Source of the DNA: Piscirickettsiaceae bacterium
GTDB lineage: Bacteria; Pseudomonadota; Gammaproteobacteria; Methylococcales; Cycloclasticaceae
Assembly: GCA_002401365.1 (NCBI GenBank)
Contig: NVSW01000015.1
Span: 1 to 17,241, forward strand
DNA length: 17,241 bases
Direction: 5' to 3'
In this document: positions 1 through 8,000 of the stretch, piece by piece
Numbering within the stretch: the stretch's first letter is position 1
Layout: every line of letters begins with the position of its first letter
The notes under the pieces: model-generated
What the model saw: only the letters and a program-made list of their open reading frames with translations
Told to the model about the DNA's origin: nothing
The model's database searches: none
Made by a program: the position numbers and the translations under genes

Positions 1-377
1 GCTCGGGCATCCTCGCAATAGCTGCACTGCTAATGGGTGCCGAACACGCTATTGGTATTGATATTGATCCGCAAGCACTCACGTCATCACTTAACAACGC
101 AACAAAAAACAATGTCCAAGATCGCTTCAATATATGTAACACACAACACTACCCCACGACAGCCTGTGATATCGTTATTGCTAACATTCTTGCAGACCCG
201 CTAATAACATTTGCAAAAGAAATATCTGCTCTTGTCAAACCCGGTGGACAACTTGTACTATCGGGCATCCTTAGCGAACAAATTGAGTCGGTGCAAAAAA
301 CGTATGAAGGTCATTTTATATTTGAAGCTAGCAGAATACGAGACAACTGGGCGTGCCTTTGTGCCGCCAAGAAATAA
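1..377 (+). CDS. prmA: Ribosomal protein L11 methyltransferase PrmA (3' part; 5' end outside window)
   Basis: PrmA is a cytoplasmic SAM-dependent methyltransferase that methylates ribosomal protein L11. The visible part begins inside the SAM-binding motif I (GSGILAIAAL-type, reading frame starting at base 3 with SGILAIAALLMGA). It continues with the acidic strand end IGIDIDPQA and the family motif NILADPL followed by LVKPGGQLVLSGIL. Stop codon is at 375-377. About the C-terminal 125 residues are present, so the start and N-terminal substrate-recognition domain are missing. The DUF3426 gene starts 8 bases after the stop, so the two are probably co-transcribed. Identification rests on the NILA motif plus gene order and is secure. 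Confidence 0.93.
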   Translation, partial: SGILAIAALLMGAEHAIGIDIDPQALTSSLNNATKNNVQDRFNICNTQHYPTTACDIVIANILADPLITFAKEISALVKPGGQLVLSGILSEQIESVQKTYEGHFIFEASRIRDNWACLCAAKK

Positions 378-385
378 CTAGCACT

Positions 386-1138
386 ATGCATTACGCCCTT
401 TGCCCTAATTGTTCAAGCACACTGCAAATTTCCCAACAGCAGATTGAAGCAAAAAATGGTCTCGTGCGTTGCGGCCATTGCAAGGATATTTTCGATGCAA
501 AAAAACATCAATTAACCCCATCTGAAACGACTCAGGCACTCAAACTCGTCAAAGAAGAGCCGCCTATCTCCGTTGCACAACCACAAGTAACTCAAGAAAA
601 ACAGGAGCCTATAACAACAGAGTCTGACGATAACATAGAAGCAGTTTGGGAAAATAAGCAAGAAAAAACTACTAGCAGGGTTCCCTACAGCCTATTAGCC
701 CTTATTTTATTAAGTATTTTTATTTACCAGGCTTTTTACTTTAACGTCTTCTCTATTACCCAAAACACCGCCCTCCAACCTGCATTCGAAATGATAAACA
801 AATCGTTTGGTCTAAACATCCCTCGTTATAAAAACCTCGATGATATAAGGGTTATAGACAGGCAATTGTCTACCCATCCAATACTTAAAAACACCTTACA
901 GTTAAAGCTTACTGTAAAAAATACTGCCGCCACTAATCAAGACTACCCCATTATAAACATTAAGCTCACCTCAGCTGCTGGAAAACAAGTAGCCCAAGCT
1001 ACTTTTCACTCCAAAGATTACTTACCTAGTGCTGATATTTATGACCCATTCGGCCCCTTAAGCAGCCGGGAATTTATCATTAACTTCAACTCACCTAAAG
1101 AAACAGTCACCGGCTTTGAAATTTACTTTAGTTATTAA
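386..1138 (+). CDS. Zinc-ribbon (MJ0042-type) single-pass membrane protein, DUF3426 family
   Basis: A 250-residue protein with an N-terminal MJ0042-type zinc ribbon (Cys6-x2-Cys9 and Cys29-x2-Cys32). A charged, glutamine-rich linker (about 40-98) and one hydrophobic helix (about 100-120, YSLLALILLSIFIYQAF) follow. The C-terminal domain is of the DUF3426 type and is probably extracytoplasmic. I chose ATG 386, which directly precedes the zinc ribbon. A longer reading from 353 would overlap prmA and add eleven residues unlike the family. The layout, a cytoplasmic zinc finger tethered to an outer domain, is typical of this family, which often sits between prmA and dusB in gammaproteobacteria. Its molecular role is not established and I assign none. 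Confidence 0.85.
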   Translation: MHYALCPNCSSTLQISQQQIEAKNGLVRCGHCKDIFDAKKHQLTPSETTQALKLVKEEPPISVAQPQVTQEKQEPITTESDDNIEAVWENKQEKTTSRVPYSLLALILLSIFIYQAFYFNVFSITQNTALQPAFEMINKSFGLNIPRYKNLDDIRVIDRQLSTHPILKNTLQLKLTVKNTAATNQDYPIINIKLTSAAGKQVAQATFHSKDYLPSADIYDPFGPLSSREFIINFNSPKETVTGFEIYFSY

Positions 1139-1190
1139 AAGCAAAAGAACTTTTGTGCAAAGGTTTATAAATAGTTGTTAAACTACTGTG

Positions 1191-2180
1191 ATGCAAATCG
1201 GCCCCTACACCCTCACTAATAACCTCATTTTATCGCCCATGGCAGGGATCACCGATCGCCCGTTCCGCCAAATATGTCGTGAGCTTGGCGCTGGCATGGC
1301 AGTATCTGAAATGACCGCGTCAAACCCTGCCCTTATTAATCATCCCCGCACACAATTAAGGTTGGACCATCAAGGTGAGAATGAACCACGTTCGGTACAA
1401 ATAGTAGGCACCGACCCAGTCCAAATGGCTGAGGCGGCTAGACGCAACCAACAATCGGGCGCGCAAATTATCGATATAAATATGGGCTGTCCTGCAAAAA
1501 AGGTCTGCAATGTTGCTGCTGGCTCCGCATTATTACGCGACGAGCCACTCGTTGATAAAATTCTTACTGCAGTTGTTTCAGCTGTAGATATACCCGTTAC
1601 CCTTAAAATAAGAACAGGCTGGGACACCCGTACTAAGAATGCCATCACCATTGCCAATATCGCAGAACAAGCGGGCATAGTCGCTCTTGCTGTACACGGC
1701 AGGACACGCGCTTGCAAATATAAAGGTGACGCCGAATTCGATACCATCAAGGCGGTTAAACAAGCCGTCAACATTCCTGTGCTGGCAAATGGAGACATCA
1801 CCTCTGCAGAAAAAGCCAAGTTTGTATTAAAATATACAGGCGCTGATGGTTTGCTAATTGGCCGTGGCGCACAAGGAAACCCTTGGATATTTCGGGAAAT
1901 TAACCACTATCTCACCACAGGAAACCATCTTGCACGCCCAAACTTAGCTGAAGTCCACCTAGTCATGTCAAAACATTTACGGCAGCTGCATGAATTTTAT
2001 GGGCAGGTGATGGGGGTTAAAATTGCCCGAAAACACATCAATTGGTACTTGAGAAATATTGACGGTTTACTCTTACCTTCCGTTAAAAAAGCGTACCTCA
2101 TTAATAAACCCGAGCAGCAATTGGCTTTTATTGATAGAATTTTTGATGTTCTTAAAAACAACACAACAATTGCAGCATGA
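1191..2180 (+). CDS. dusB: tRNA-dihydrouridine synthase B
   Basis: FMN-dependent enzyme that reduces specific uridines of tRNA to dihydrouridine, using NADPH. The 329-residue TIM-barrel protein shows the N-terminal flavin-binding motif SPMAGITDRPFR (15-26), the catalytic cysteine Cys100 in INMGCPAKKV, KIRTGW, the HGRTR loop, the NGDI strand and the phosphate-binding IGRGAQGNPW. Cys100 and overall length match E. coli DusB. A GTG at 1188 lies directly before the ATG at 1191; I take the ATG. There is no good ribosome-binding site, only the 52-base gap after the DUF3426 gene. Its stop overlaps the fis start in an ATGA, so the two are translationally coupled, as expected for the conserved dusB-fis operon. 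Confidence 0.96.
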   Translation: MQIGPYTLTNNLILSPMAGITDRPFRQICRELGAGMAVSEMTASNPALINHPRTQLRLDHQGENEPRSVQIVGTDPVQMAEAARRNQQSGAQIIDINMGCPAKKVCNVAAGSALLRDEPLVDKILTAVVSAVDIPVTLKIRTGWDTRTKNAITIANIAEQAGIVALAVHGRTRACKYKGDAEFDTIKAVKQAVNIPVLANGDITSAEKAKFVLKYTGADGLLIGRGAQGNPWIFREINHYLTTGNHLARPNLAEVHLVMSKHLRQLHEFYGQVMGVKIARKHINWYLRNIDGLLLPSVKKAYLINKPEQQLAFIDRIFDVLKNNTTIAA

Positions 2181-2425
2181 CAAGTAACACTTTTCATAAG
2201 CCTCTATGCCAACAGGTTCAAAAAACCCTAGAAAGTTATTTTGCCCAGCTCGATGGTCAAGAGATCAATAATTTGCACGCTATGGTTATTCGTGAAGTTG
2301 AAAAGCCACTCATAGAATTCGCCTTATCACACACTAAATCAAATCAGTCTAAAGCTGCAAAAATGTTAGGTTTAAGCCGTGGAACGCTAAGAAAAAAAAT
2401 GCTTGAATACAAACTTGACCAATAA
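2177..2425 (+). CDS. fis: DNA-binding protein Fis
   Basis: Small nucleoid-associated DNA-bending protein and transcription regulator that acts as a dimer. The 82-residue product has the conserved Fis C-terminus: helix B region with VIREVEKPL (37-45), then the helix-turn-helix NQSKAAKMLGLSRGTLRKKM (56-75), nearly the same as in other gammaproteobacteria. It is somewhat shorter than the 98-residue enterobacterial protein, with a reduced N-terminal arm, which is the part that contacts invertases in E. coli. That length is common outside enterics. The start ATG overlaps the dusB TGA stop by four bases (ATGA), so translation probably depends on dusB translation. Confidence 0.94.
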   Translation: MTSNTFHKPLCQQVQKTLESYFAQLDGQEINNLHAMVIREVEKPLIEFALSHTKSNQSKAAKMLGLSRGTLRKKMLEYKLDQ

Positions 2426-2467
2426 ATAATTTATAAAATTTCATCACACCTCACGGTAATAAAAACC

Positions 2468-2497
2468 TAAGCAAGTAACGCCTTATTTCGATAAAAT
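2468..2497 (+). promoter_or_regulatory. Possible sigma70 promoter for purH-purD
   Basis: TAAAAT (2492-2497, five of six matches to the -10 consensus) follows TAAGCA (2468-2473, three of six) with an 18-base spacer. It lies in the 128-base gap between fis and purH, about 57 bases before the purH start. The -35 is weak. I saw no recognisable PurR-type operator in the gap. Assigned by eye only. Confidence 0.3.
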
Positions 2498-2553
2498 ACG
2501 CGCTTTACTGATCGAGCATTACGCTTGAATACAACCACCTAAGGCCTTTAATC

Positions 2554-4116
2554 ATGAATAATAAAATCTCACGAGCGCTTATTAGTGTTTCTGACAAATC
2601 AGGCATTATTGAATTTTGCCAGCAACTAAATGAATTCGGTGTTGAGATTATCTCCACTGGCGGTACCGCAAAATTATTGCAGCAAAACAGCATTGCAGTG
2701 ATGGAAATCAGTGATTACACTGGCTTTCCTGAAATTATGGATGGCCGCGTAAAAACCCTTCATCCAAAAGTACACGGTGGTATTTTGGGGCGTCGTGATA
2801 TTGATCAAGATATCATGCGAGAAAACGATATCAAGCCTATCGACTTAGTTGTTGTTAATTTATACCCGTTCCAGCAAACCGTTGCCAATCCAGATTGTGA
2901 CCTAGCAACTGCTATTGAAAATATTGATATTGGTGGCCCAACCATGATTCGTGCTGCCGCAAAAAATCATAAAGATGTCACGGTTGTTGTCGATCCAACA
3001 GATTACGAAACGGTTATAGGCGGCATTAAAACCTCTGGTGGTGTCGACGCTAATACACGTTTTAAGCTAGCCGTAAAAACATATGAACACACAGCTCAAT
3101 ACGATGGAGCGATTGCCAATTACCTAGGCCGGATCCAAGAAGATGGTAGCAAAGCTGACTTTTCAAGAACCATTAATCTACAGTTTAGGCAACAACAAGT
3201 CATGCGTTATGGAGAGAACCCCCACCAAAAAGCAGCTTTTTTTGTTGAACAAAATCCTTCTAATGGTTCTATCGCCTCGGCCCAGCAACTGCAAGGAAAG
3301 GCGTTATCGTACAACAATATTGGCGACACTGATGCCGCTCTTGAGTGTGTTAAACAGTTCGATGACTCACCAGCCTGCGTTATTGTAAAACACGCCAACC
3401 CCTGTGGCGTAGCGTTGGGAGAGTCTATTTTAGAGGCCTATAATACCGCGTATAAAACAGACCCTGAATCATCATTTGGTGGCATTATAGCGTTCAACAG
3501 ACCACTGGATGCAGACACTGCACAAGCTATTATTGATCGCCAATTTGTTGAAGTTATCATCGCACCAGGCATTAACCAAGCAGCTATTGATATTGTTGCC
3601 AGTAAAAAAAATGTACGCCTATTAGATTGTGGAAACTGGGCTTCAGCCGATAAAACATTACTAGATATTAAACGAGTTAACGGTGGCTTACTCGTACAAT
3701 CAGCTGATAATGAACTGTATAACGACTTAACAGTAGTAACTAAACGCCAGCCTACGGAACAAGAAATGAGTGATTTATTATTCACTTGGCGAGTCGCTAA
3801 ATTCGTTAAATCAAATGCCATTGTATACGGTAGAAATAATGCAACTATCGGTGTAGGCGCGGGACAAATGAGTCGCATTAACTCGGCTCGAATTGCCGCC
3901 ATCAAAGCCGAACATGCTGGTCTTGAAGTAACAGGTGCCGTGATGGCATCAGACGCATTCTTCCCATTTAGGGATGGCTTAGATAATGCCGCACAGGTTG
4001 GCATAAAGGCGGTGATACAACCCGGTGGGTCAATGCGAGATGAGGAGGTCATCGCCGCAGCAAATGAACACGGTATCGCAATGGTTTTTACTGGCATGCG
4101 CCACTTTAGACACTAA
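2554..4116 (+). CDS. purH: Bifunctional AICAR formyltransferase / IMP cyclohydrolase
   Basis: Catalyses the last two steps of de novo IMP synthesis: formylation of AICAR with 10-formyl-THF, then ring closure. The 520-residue protein is full length. The N-terminal MGS-like cyclohydrolase domain has STGGTAKLL (34-42) and Lys67 in KTLHPKVHGG. The transformylase domain has RYGENPHQ (218-225) and the catalytic Lys279-His280 pair in VKHANPCGVA. It ends with the family-typical MRHFRH. The start ATG is preceded by a TAAGG sequence about ten bases upstream. purD follows after 11 bases, forming a purHD operon. Confidence 0.97.
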   Translation: MNNKISRALISVSDKSGIIEFCQQLNEFGVEIISTGGTAKLLQQNSIAVMEISDYTGFPEIMDGRVKTLHPKVHGGILGRRDIDQDIMRENDIKPIDLVVVNLYPFQQTVANPDCDLATAIENIDIGGPTMIRAAAKNHKDVTVVVDPTDYETVIGGIKTSGGVDANTRFKLAVKTYEHTAQYDGAIANYLGRIQEDGSKADFSRTINLQFRQQQVMRYGENPHQKAAFFVEQNPSNGSIASAQQLQGKALSYNNIGDTDAALECVKQFDDSPACVIVKHANPCGVALGESILEAYNTAYKTDPESSFGGIIAFNRPLDADTAQAIIDRQFVEVIIAPGINQAAIDIVASKKNVRLLDCGNWASADKTLLDIKRVNGGLLVQSADNELYNDLTVVTKRQPTEQEMSDLLFTWRVAKFVKSNAIVYGRNNATIGVGAGQMSRINSARIAAIKAEHAGLEVTGAVMASDAFFPFRDGLDNAAQVGIKAVIQPGGSMRDEEVIAAANEHGIAMVFTGMRHFRH

Positions 4117-4123
4117 AGGAGAT
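4115..4123 (+). promoter_or_regulatory. Strong ribosome-binding site of purD
   Basis: AAAGGAGAT overlaps the end of the purH stop codon, with AAGGAG placed six bases before the purD ATG at 4128. The string AAGGAGATATACATG equals the core of the well-known phage T7 gene 10 ribosome-binding site. Such a site fixes the purD start and allows strong initiation right after purH termination. Confidence 0.85.
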
Positions 4124-4127
4124 ATAC

Positions 4128-5420
4128 ATGAAGGTTCTTATCGTTGGTGGTGGTGGTCGTGAGCACGCATTAGCTTGGAAAGCAGCTCAATCACCTGAGG
4201 TTAGCAACGTATTTGTCGCTCCAGGTAATGCTGGCACTGCGCTTGAAAAAAACCTACAAAACATTGATATTTCAGCAGAAGACATACCCAAGCTACTCGA
4301 GTTTGCACAAACAGAGCATGTCGGTTTAACCATTGTTGGCCCTGAAGCACCCTTGGTAGACGGCATTGTTGACTTATTTCAAGAACATGGCTTACGCTGT
4401 TTTGGCCCAACTAAAGCCGCCGCTCAGTTAGAAGGTTCAAAAACCTATTGCAAAGACTTCCTTGCTAGACACAACATCCCAACGGCCGAATACCAAAGCT
4501 TTATCGACATTGAACCCGCTTGTGACTATATTCGCTCCAAAGGTGCCCCCATCGTTGTTAAAGCTGATGGCTTAGCAGCCGGCAAAGGCGTCATTCTTGC
4601 ACAAACAGAGCAAGAGGCAATAACAGCTGTAAACGATATGTTAGCTGGCAATGCATTTGGTGAAGCCGGTCATCGCGTTGTTATTGAAGAGTTTTTGCTC
4701 GGAGAAGAAGCCAGCTTTATTGTTATCGCAAACGGACAACAAGCCTTACCAATGGCCTCATCTCAAGATCACAAGGCTCGTGACAACGGTGACACTGGCC
4801 CAAACACAGGCGGCATGGGTGCATATTCACCCGCCCCCGTTGTAACAGCAAAAATGCACCAACTCATAATGGATACCATTATCCAACCAACATTGGATGG
4901 CATGATCAAAGACGGCATCCCGTATACTGGTTTTTTATACGCTGGCGTAATGATAGATGCACAAGGGAAACCTAAAGTTCTAGAGTACAATTGCCGATTT
5001 GGCGACCCAGAAACACAACCCATTATGATGCGCCTAAACAGTGACCTGGTTGCGCTATGTAATGCCGCATTGGATAACAAACTAGATACCATAACCGCAG
5101 ACTGGGATCCTCGCACATCAATTGGTGTTGTATTGGCTGCGGGCGGCTACCCATTTGACTACAACAAAGGCGATGTTATTACTGGCATCCCCGTAGAAAC
5201 GGATGAAACGAAAACCTTTCAAGCAGGTACTAAAATGAAGGGTGACGACATCACAACTAATGGTGGACGTGTATTATGCGTATGCGCATTAGGCGACAGC
5301 GTCCAAGACGCTCAGCAAAAAGCGTATAAAACTGTCAGTTCAATTCAGTGGGATAACGTGTATTTTCGTACCGATATAGGCCACCGTGCTATTTTAAGAG
5401 AAAGCACTACGTTTAGTTAA
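4128..5420 (+). CDS. purD: Phosphoribosylamine-glycine ligase (GAR synthetase)
   Basis: ATP-grasp enzyme that joins glycine to 5-phosphoribosylamine, the second step of purine synthesis. The 430-residue protein has all family landmarks: the N-terminal GGGGREHALAWK (7-18), GPEAPLVDGI (71-80), FGPTKAAAQLEGSK (92-105), the ATP-grasp loop KADGLAAGKG (145-154), GPNTGGMGAYSP (224-235) and the metal-binding EYNCRFGDPET (286-296). Length is normal and the start is set by a near-ideal ribosome-binding site. It follows purH by 11 bases and converges on the hydroxylase gene 22 bases further on, without a clear intrinsic terminator between them. Confidence 0.97.
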   Translation: MKVLIVGGGGREHALAWKAAQSPEVSNVFVAPGNAGTALEKNLQNIDISAEDIPKLLEFAQTEHVGLTIVGPEAPLVDGIVDLFQEHGLRCFGPTKAAAQLEGSKTYCKDFLARHNIPTAEYQSFIDIEPACDYIRSKGAPIVVKADGLAAGKGVILAQTEQEAITAVNDMLAGNAFGEAGHRVVIEEFLLGEEASFIVIANGQQALPMASSQDHKARDNGDTGPNTGGMGAYSPAPVVTAKMHQLIMDTIIQPTLDGMIKDGIPYTGFLYAGVMIDAQGKPKVLEYNCRFGDPETQPIMMRLNSDLVALCNAALDNKLDTITADWDPRTSIGVVLAAGGYPFDYNKGDVITGIPVETDETKTFQAGTKMKGDDITTNGGRVLCVCALGDSVQDAQQKAYKTVSSIQWDNVYFRTDIGHRAILRESTTFS

Positions 5421-5442
5421 AACATTAGTAGCCTATACTAAG

Positions 5443-6249
5443 CTACCCCTTTGTTTTCTTAAACGGTAATAACAAAACAGTATCAAGGTACGTTTCGTCG
5501 TGGTTTACTAACTCTGCAATACCACATTTGACTGGGCTCTCACCTTTCGACTCTGTTGTTAGCGTCTTAAACAGAAAATCCCAACAGGTTAAAAATGTTG
5601 AATAGTTAGCGTTACTGTCCAGCATATTAACGGAATGGTGAATACGGTGTAGTTTTGGGGTTATTATAAAAAAACTCAAAACGCTTTCCAATGCGTCCAC
5701 CAGCTTTACATTAAGATGGGAAAAATACGCATAAGGAATGTGCAATAAATTAAAAATGATTAGGCTTAATGGCGTTAAGCCAAACATCAATACCGCTGCC
5801 ATTTGGCACGCTACTGTAAACACAACTTCAAGAGGGTGAAACCTGAACCCCGTTGTACAGTCAAAATCCATATCACTATGGTGCACCTTATGTACTCGCC
5901 ATAACAAAGGAACTTTATGCAACAAACGATGTTGGCCGTACATAACCAAATCAAGAATCAAGAACGAAGCCGTTATCTCAATAAAAAATGGCAGAGATAG
6001 ATGATTAAAAAGACCCCATTCGTCCTTAATAGCAACAGCAAAGCCTAAAGGTAATATAGGAAAGAGGACGTACAAGATAACAATAGAAAATACATAGAAA
6101 CAGAAATTACTCAGCCAACGCAAGCCTTTCTTTGCTTGCAGAGGGTAATCAGTGTATGTACGTTCTAAAAGAAAAAAAACAATGAAAAAAAAAGGGATAC
6201 CAGCCAGAATTAATGTTTCATAGTTTAGTTCTAGCCAAGCACCCACCAT
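5443..6249 (-). CDS. Membrane di-iron hydroxylase, fatty acid hydroxylase/sterol desaturase superfamily
   Basis: A 268-residue integral membrane protein with about four hydrophobic helices (roughly 11-28, 47-70, 88-104, 143-168). It carries the histidine clusters that bind two irons in this superfamily: HRLLH (107-111), HKVHH (120-124), FHPLE with His138, His178 and HRIHH (201-205). Family members oxidise lipids such as sterols, fatty acids or carotenoids; the substrate here cannot be told. The ATG at 6249 is preferred over a TTG one codon earlier; neither has a clear Shine-Dalgarno sequence. It lies 10 bases after the PEP-CTERM gene on the same strand, so it is probably co-transcribed with it and translated by reinitiation. 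Confidence 0.85.
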   Translation of the reverse strand: MVGAWLELNYETLILAGIPFFFIVFFLLERTYTDYPLQAKKGLRWLSNFCFYVFSIVILYVLFPILPLGFAVAIKDEWGLFNHLSLPFFIEITASFLILDLVMYGQHRLLHKVPLLWRVHKVHHSDMDFDCTTGFRFHPLEVVFTVACQMAAVLMFGLTPLSLIIFNLLHIPYAYFSHLNVKLVDALESVLSFFIITPKLHRIHHSVNMLDSNANYSTFLTCWDFLFKTLTTESKGESPVKCGIAELVNHDETYLDTVLLLPFKKTKG

Positions 6250-6259
6250 CAACTGTTAT

Positions 6260-6433
6260 TTATTTTTTATTCTTCCAAGCTATAAAGGCGTAAGCTGCTC
6301 CACCCAAGCCTAATAACGCGATAATACTTGGCTCTGGAATTTGATTTGTTGGTGGAGTAATGATTGTGCCTGCAATAACATTGTTAGCAACAAGCAGTAA
6401 CGAAGTTAAAGCGAATATAGTTTTATTTAACAT
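6260..6433 (-). CDS. Very short PEP-CTERM sorting-signal protein
   Basis: A 57-residue protein. It has an N-terminal signal peptide (about 1-21, likely cleaved after NVIA) and a spacer of only about eleven residues (22-32, containing TPPTNQ). A classic PEP-CTERM tail follows: IPEPS (32-36), a hydrophobic helix (about 37-52, IIALLGLGGAAYAFIA) and a basic end (KNKK). PEP-CTERM tails are recognised and removed by membrane exosortases in bacteria that make exopolysaccharide. The start is ATG 6433, set by GGAG at 6440-6443 six bases upstream; a TTG four codons earlier overlaps that site and is unlikely. The mature chain would be a dozen residues, so the function is unclear. No exosortase gene is in the window. 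Confidence 0.75.
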   Translation of the reverse strand: MLNKTIFALTSLLLVANNVIAGTIITPPTNQIPEPSIIALLGLGGAAYAFIAWKNKK

Positions 6434-6496
6434 GATTTTCTCCAAAAAGTTATTTATAAAACACTTTCAACATACAGCACTTGTAAAAAGAAGCAC

Positions 6497-6527
6497 TTTT
6501 CATACCGTTTTTCATAACCTTATGAAA
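6497..6527. promoter_or_regulatory. Operator-like cluster of TTTCATA half-sites upstream of the PEP-CTERM gene
   Basis: Three copies of a TTTCATA half-site occur in 31 bases: TTTTCATA at 6497-6504, TTTTCATAA at 6509-6517 and the inverted TTATGAAA at 6520-6527. The last two form an exact 8-2-8 palindrome (6510-6527, centre CC). It lies 64 bases or more upstream of the PEP-CTERM start. A role as a protein-binding site is inference from symmetry and position. Confidence 0.4.
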
Positions 6528-6573
6528 TTATTGCAGTTTGTTATTTATTACTTTTTAGGTTTTTGGAATACTG

Positions 6574-6600
6574 TAAAAAAAGCTGACAATTAATCGCTTT
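6574..6600 (-). terminator. Weak candidate intrinsic terminator after rho
   Basis: On the minus strand, starting 12 bases after the rho stop, an AAAGC/GCTTT stem (extendable by GA/TC with a bulge) closes a short AT-rich loop. It runs into a stretch of seven T residues (A-run at 6575-6581 on the plus strand). The stem is short, so termination efficiency is uncertain. Confidence 0.35.
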
Positions 6601-6612
6601 CCTGGGTTAGAA

Positions 6613-7869
6613 CTATCGCTTCATAGAATCGAAAAATTCAGCATTTGTTTTTGTTTTCTTGAACCTTTCCAATAAAAACTCAATCGCGCCCAGCTCATCC
6701 ATTGGGTTAAGAATTTTACGTAGAATCCATGTTTTTTGCAGGATATCTGCATCAACTAAATACTCTTCCCTTCTGGTACCAGAGCGATTTACATTGATCG
6801 CAGGATAGACACGTTTTTCAGCAATTTTACGCTCTAAGTGCAGCTCCATATTGCCGGTGCCTTTAAATTCTTCGTAGATAACGTCGTCCATTCTTGAACC
6901 CGTTTCCACCAATGCAGTAGCAATAATTGTTAAGCTGCCGCCTTCTTCAATGTTTCTCGCCGCACCAAAAAAGCGTTTTGGACGTTCAAGTGCATTGGCA
7001 TCTACACCACCGGTCAGTATTTTTCCTGACGACGGTGCAACTGTATTATACGCACGGCCTAAACGGGTAATTGAGTCCAGCAAAATAATCACATCTCTTT
7101 TATGCTCAACCATACGCTTAGCTTTTTCAATCACCATTTCAGCCACTTGCACATGACGCGACGCTGGTTCGTCAAACGTGCTGGATATCACTTCACCTTT
7201 AACGGTGCGTGACATTTCGGTCACCTCTTCTGGACGCTCATCAATCAACAAAACAATTAAGTAACTTTCAGGATTATTGACAGCTATCGAGTGCGCTAAA
7301 TTCTGCATAATCATTGTTTTACCCGCTTTAGGCGGTGAAACAATCAAGCCTCGCTGGCCTTTACCAATTGGCGACACAAGGTCAATGATCCTAGCGGTTA
7401 GGTCTTCTGTCGTGCCATTACCCATTTCTAGAAAAAGGCGCTCATTCGCAAACAGAGGTGTTAAATCTTTAAACGCTATTTTATTTTTTGCGTGCTCAGG
7501 TTTTTCGTAGTTAAGCTCATCAACCTTCAATAGCGCAAAATACCGCTCATTGTCTTTTGGTGGACGAATTTTTCCTGAAATAGTATCACCAGTCCGCAAG
7601 CCAAAACGTCGTATTTGGCTAGGTGAAACATAAATATCATCTGGACCGGCCAAAAAAGATGCTGCCGAAGACCTTAAAAAACCAAAGCCATCGGATAAAA
7701 CTTCTAATACCCCATCACCGTAGATGTCATCGCCTTTTTTAGCCACCTTTTTAAGTATTTGGAAAACAGTATTTTGTTTTAATGATCGGCCAATGTTATC
7801 AACACCTAGGTCTTTCGCAATTTGAAGAATTTCAGTTGCGGGTTTGCTCTTCAGCTCAGTTAGATTCAT
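6613..7869 (-). CDS. rho: Transcription termination factor Rho
   Basis: Hexameric RNA-dependent ATPase/helicase that ends transcription of untranslated RNA. The 418-residue protein matches the family length (419 in E. coli). It has the N-terminal Rho domain, the primary RNA-binding fold with DGFGFLR (60-66), the Walker A motif SPPKAGKT (178-185), LLIDERPEEVTEM (207-219), Walker B DVIILLDS (259-266) and the RNA-binding R-loop region around GALT-like TGGVDANALERPKRFFGAARN. It starts MNLTELK as in relatives. It lies downstream of trxA but is separated from it by a strong intrinsic terminator and a 136-base leader, so it must have its own promoter. I could not pick a convincing one by eye. Confidence 0.97.
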   Translation of the reverse strand: MNLTELKSKPATEILQIAKDLGVDNIGRSLKQNTVFQILKKVAKKGDDIYGDGVLEVLSDGFGFLRSSAASFLAGPDDIYVSPSQIRRFGLRTGDTISGKIRPPKDNERYFALLKVDELNYEKPEHAKNKIAFKDLTPLFANERLFLEMGNGTTEDLTARIIDLVSPIGKGQRGLIVSPPKAGKTMIMQNLAHSIAVNNPESYLIVLLIDERPEEVTEMSRTVKGEVISSTFDEPASRHVQVAEMVIEKAKRMVEHKRDVIILLDSITRLGRAYNTVAPSSGKILTGGVDANALERPKRFFGAARNIEEGGSLTIIATALVETGSRMDDVIYEEFKGTGNMELHLERKIAEKRVYPAINVNRSGTRREEYLVDADILQKTWILRKILNPMDELGAIEFLLERFKKTKTNAEFFDSMKR

Positions 7870-8000
7870 ATAGATTTATTCAAGAATTTTATAAATAGGA
7901 GAAATGTGCGTTCATTGAAAACGCATAGATTTTTTGTTTTTTATGGGATGTCGCACGTCGCGCGCGGTTAGAATTTGTATTACGACTGTAAAGGTAGCAC

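Noticed and set aside
3438..4097. Long open frame of 219 codons on the minus strand inside purH.
   Set aside because: It lies wholly antisense to a clearly conserved enzyme, has no recognisable domain, and no ribosome-binding site or promoter; it is a codon-usage shadow. The same holds for the antisense frames in dusB (1370-1819) and purD (4769-5116).
5421..5460. Possible bidirectional terminator between purD and the hydroxylase gene (GTAGC/GCTAC).
   Set aside because: Only five base pairs with an eight- to nine-base loop and no proper T-run directly after the stem; too weak to list.
7960..7975. GC-rich patch with TCGCACG/TCGCGCG direct repeat in the rho leader.
   Set aside because: Imperfect seven-base tandem without clear pairing or known motif; noted only as compositional contrast, not a feature.
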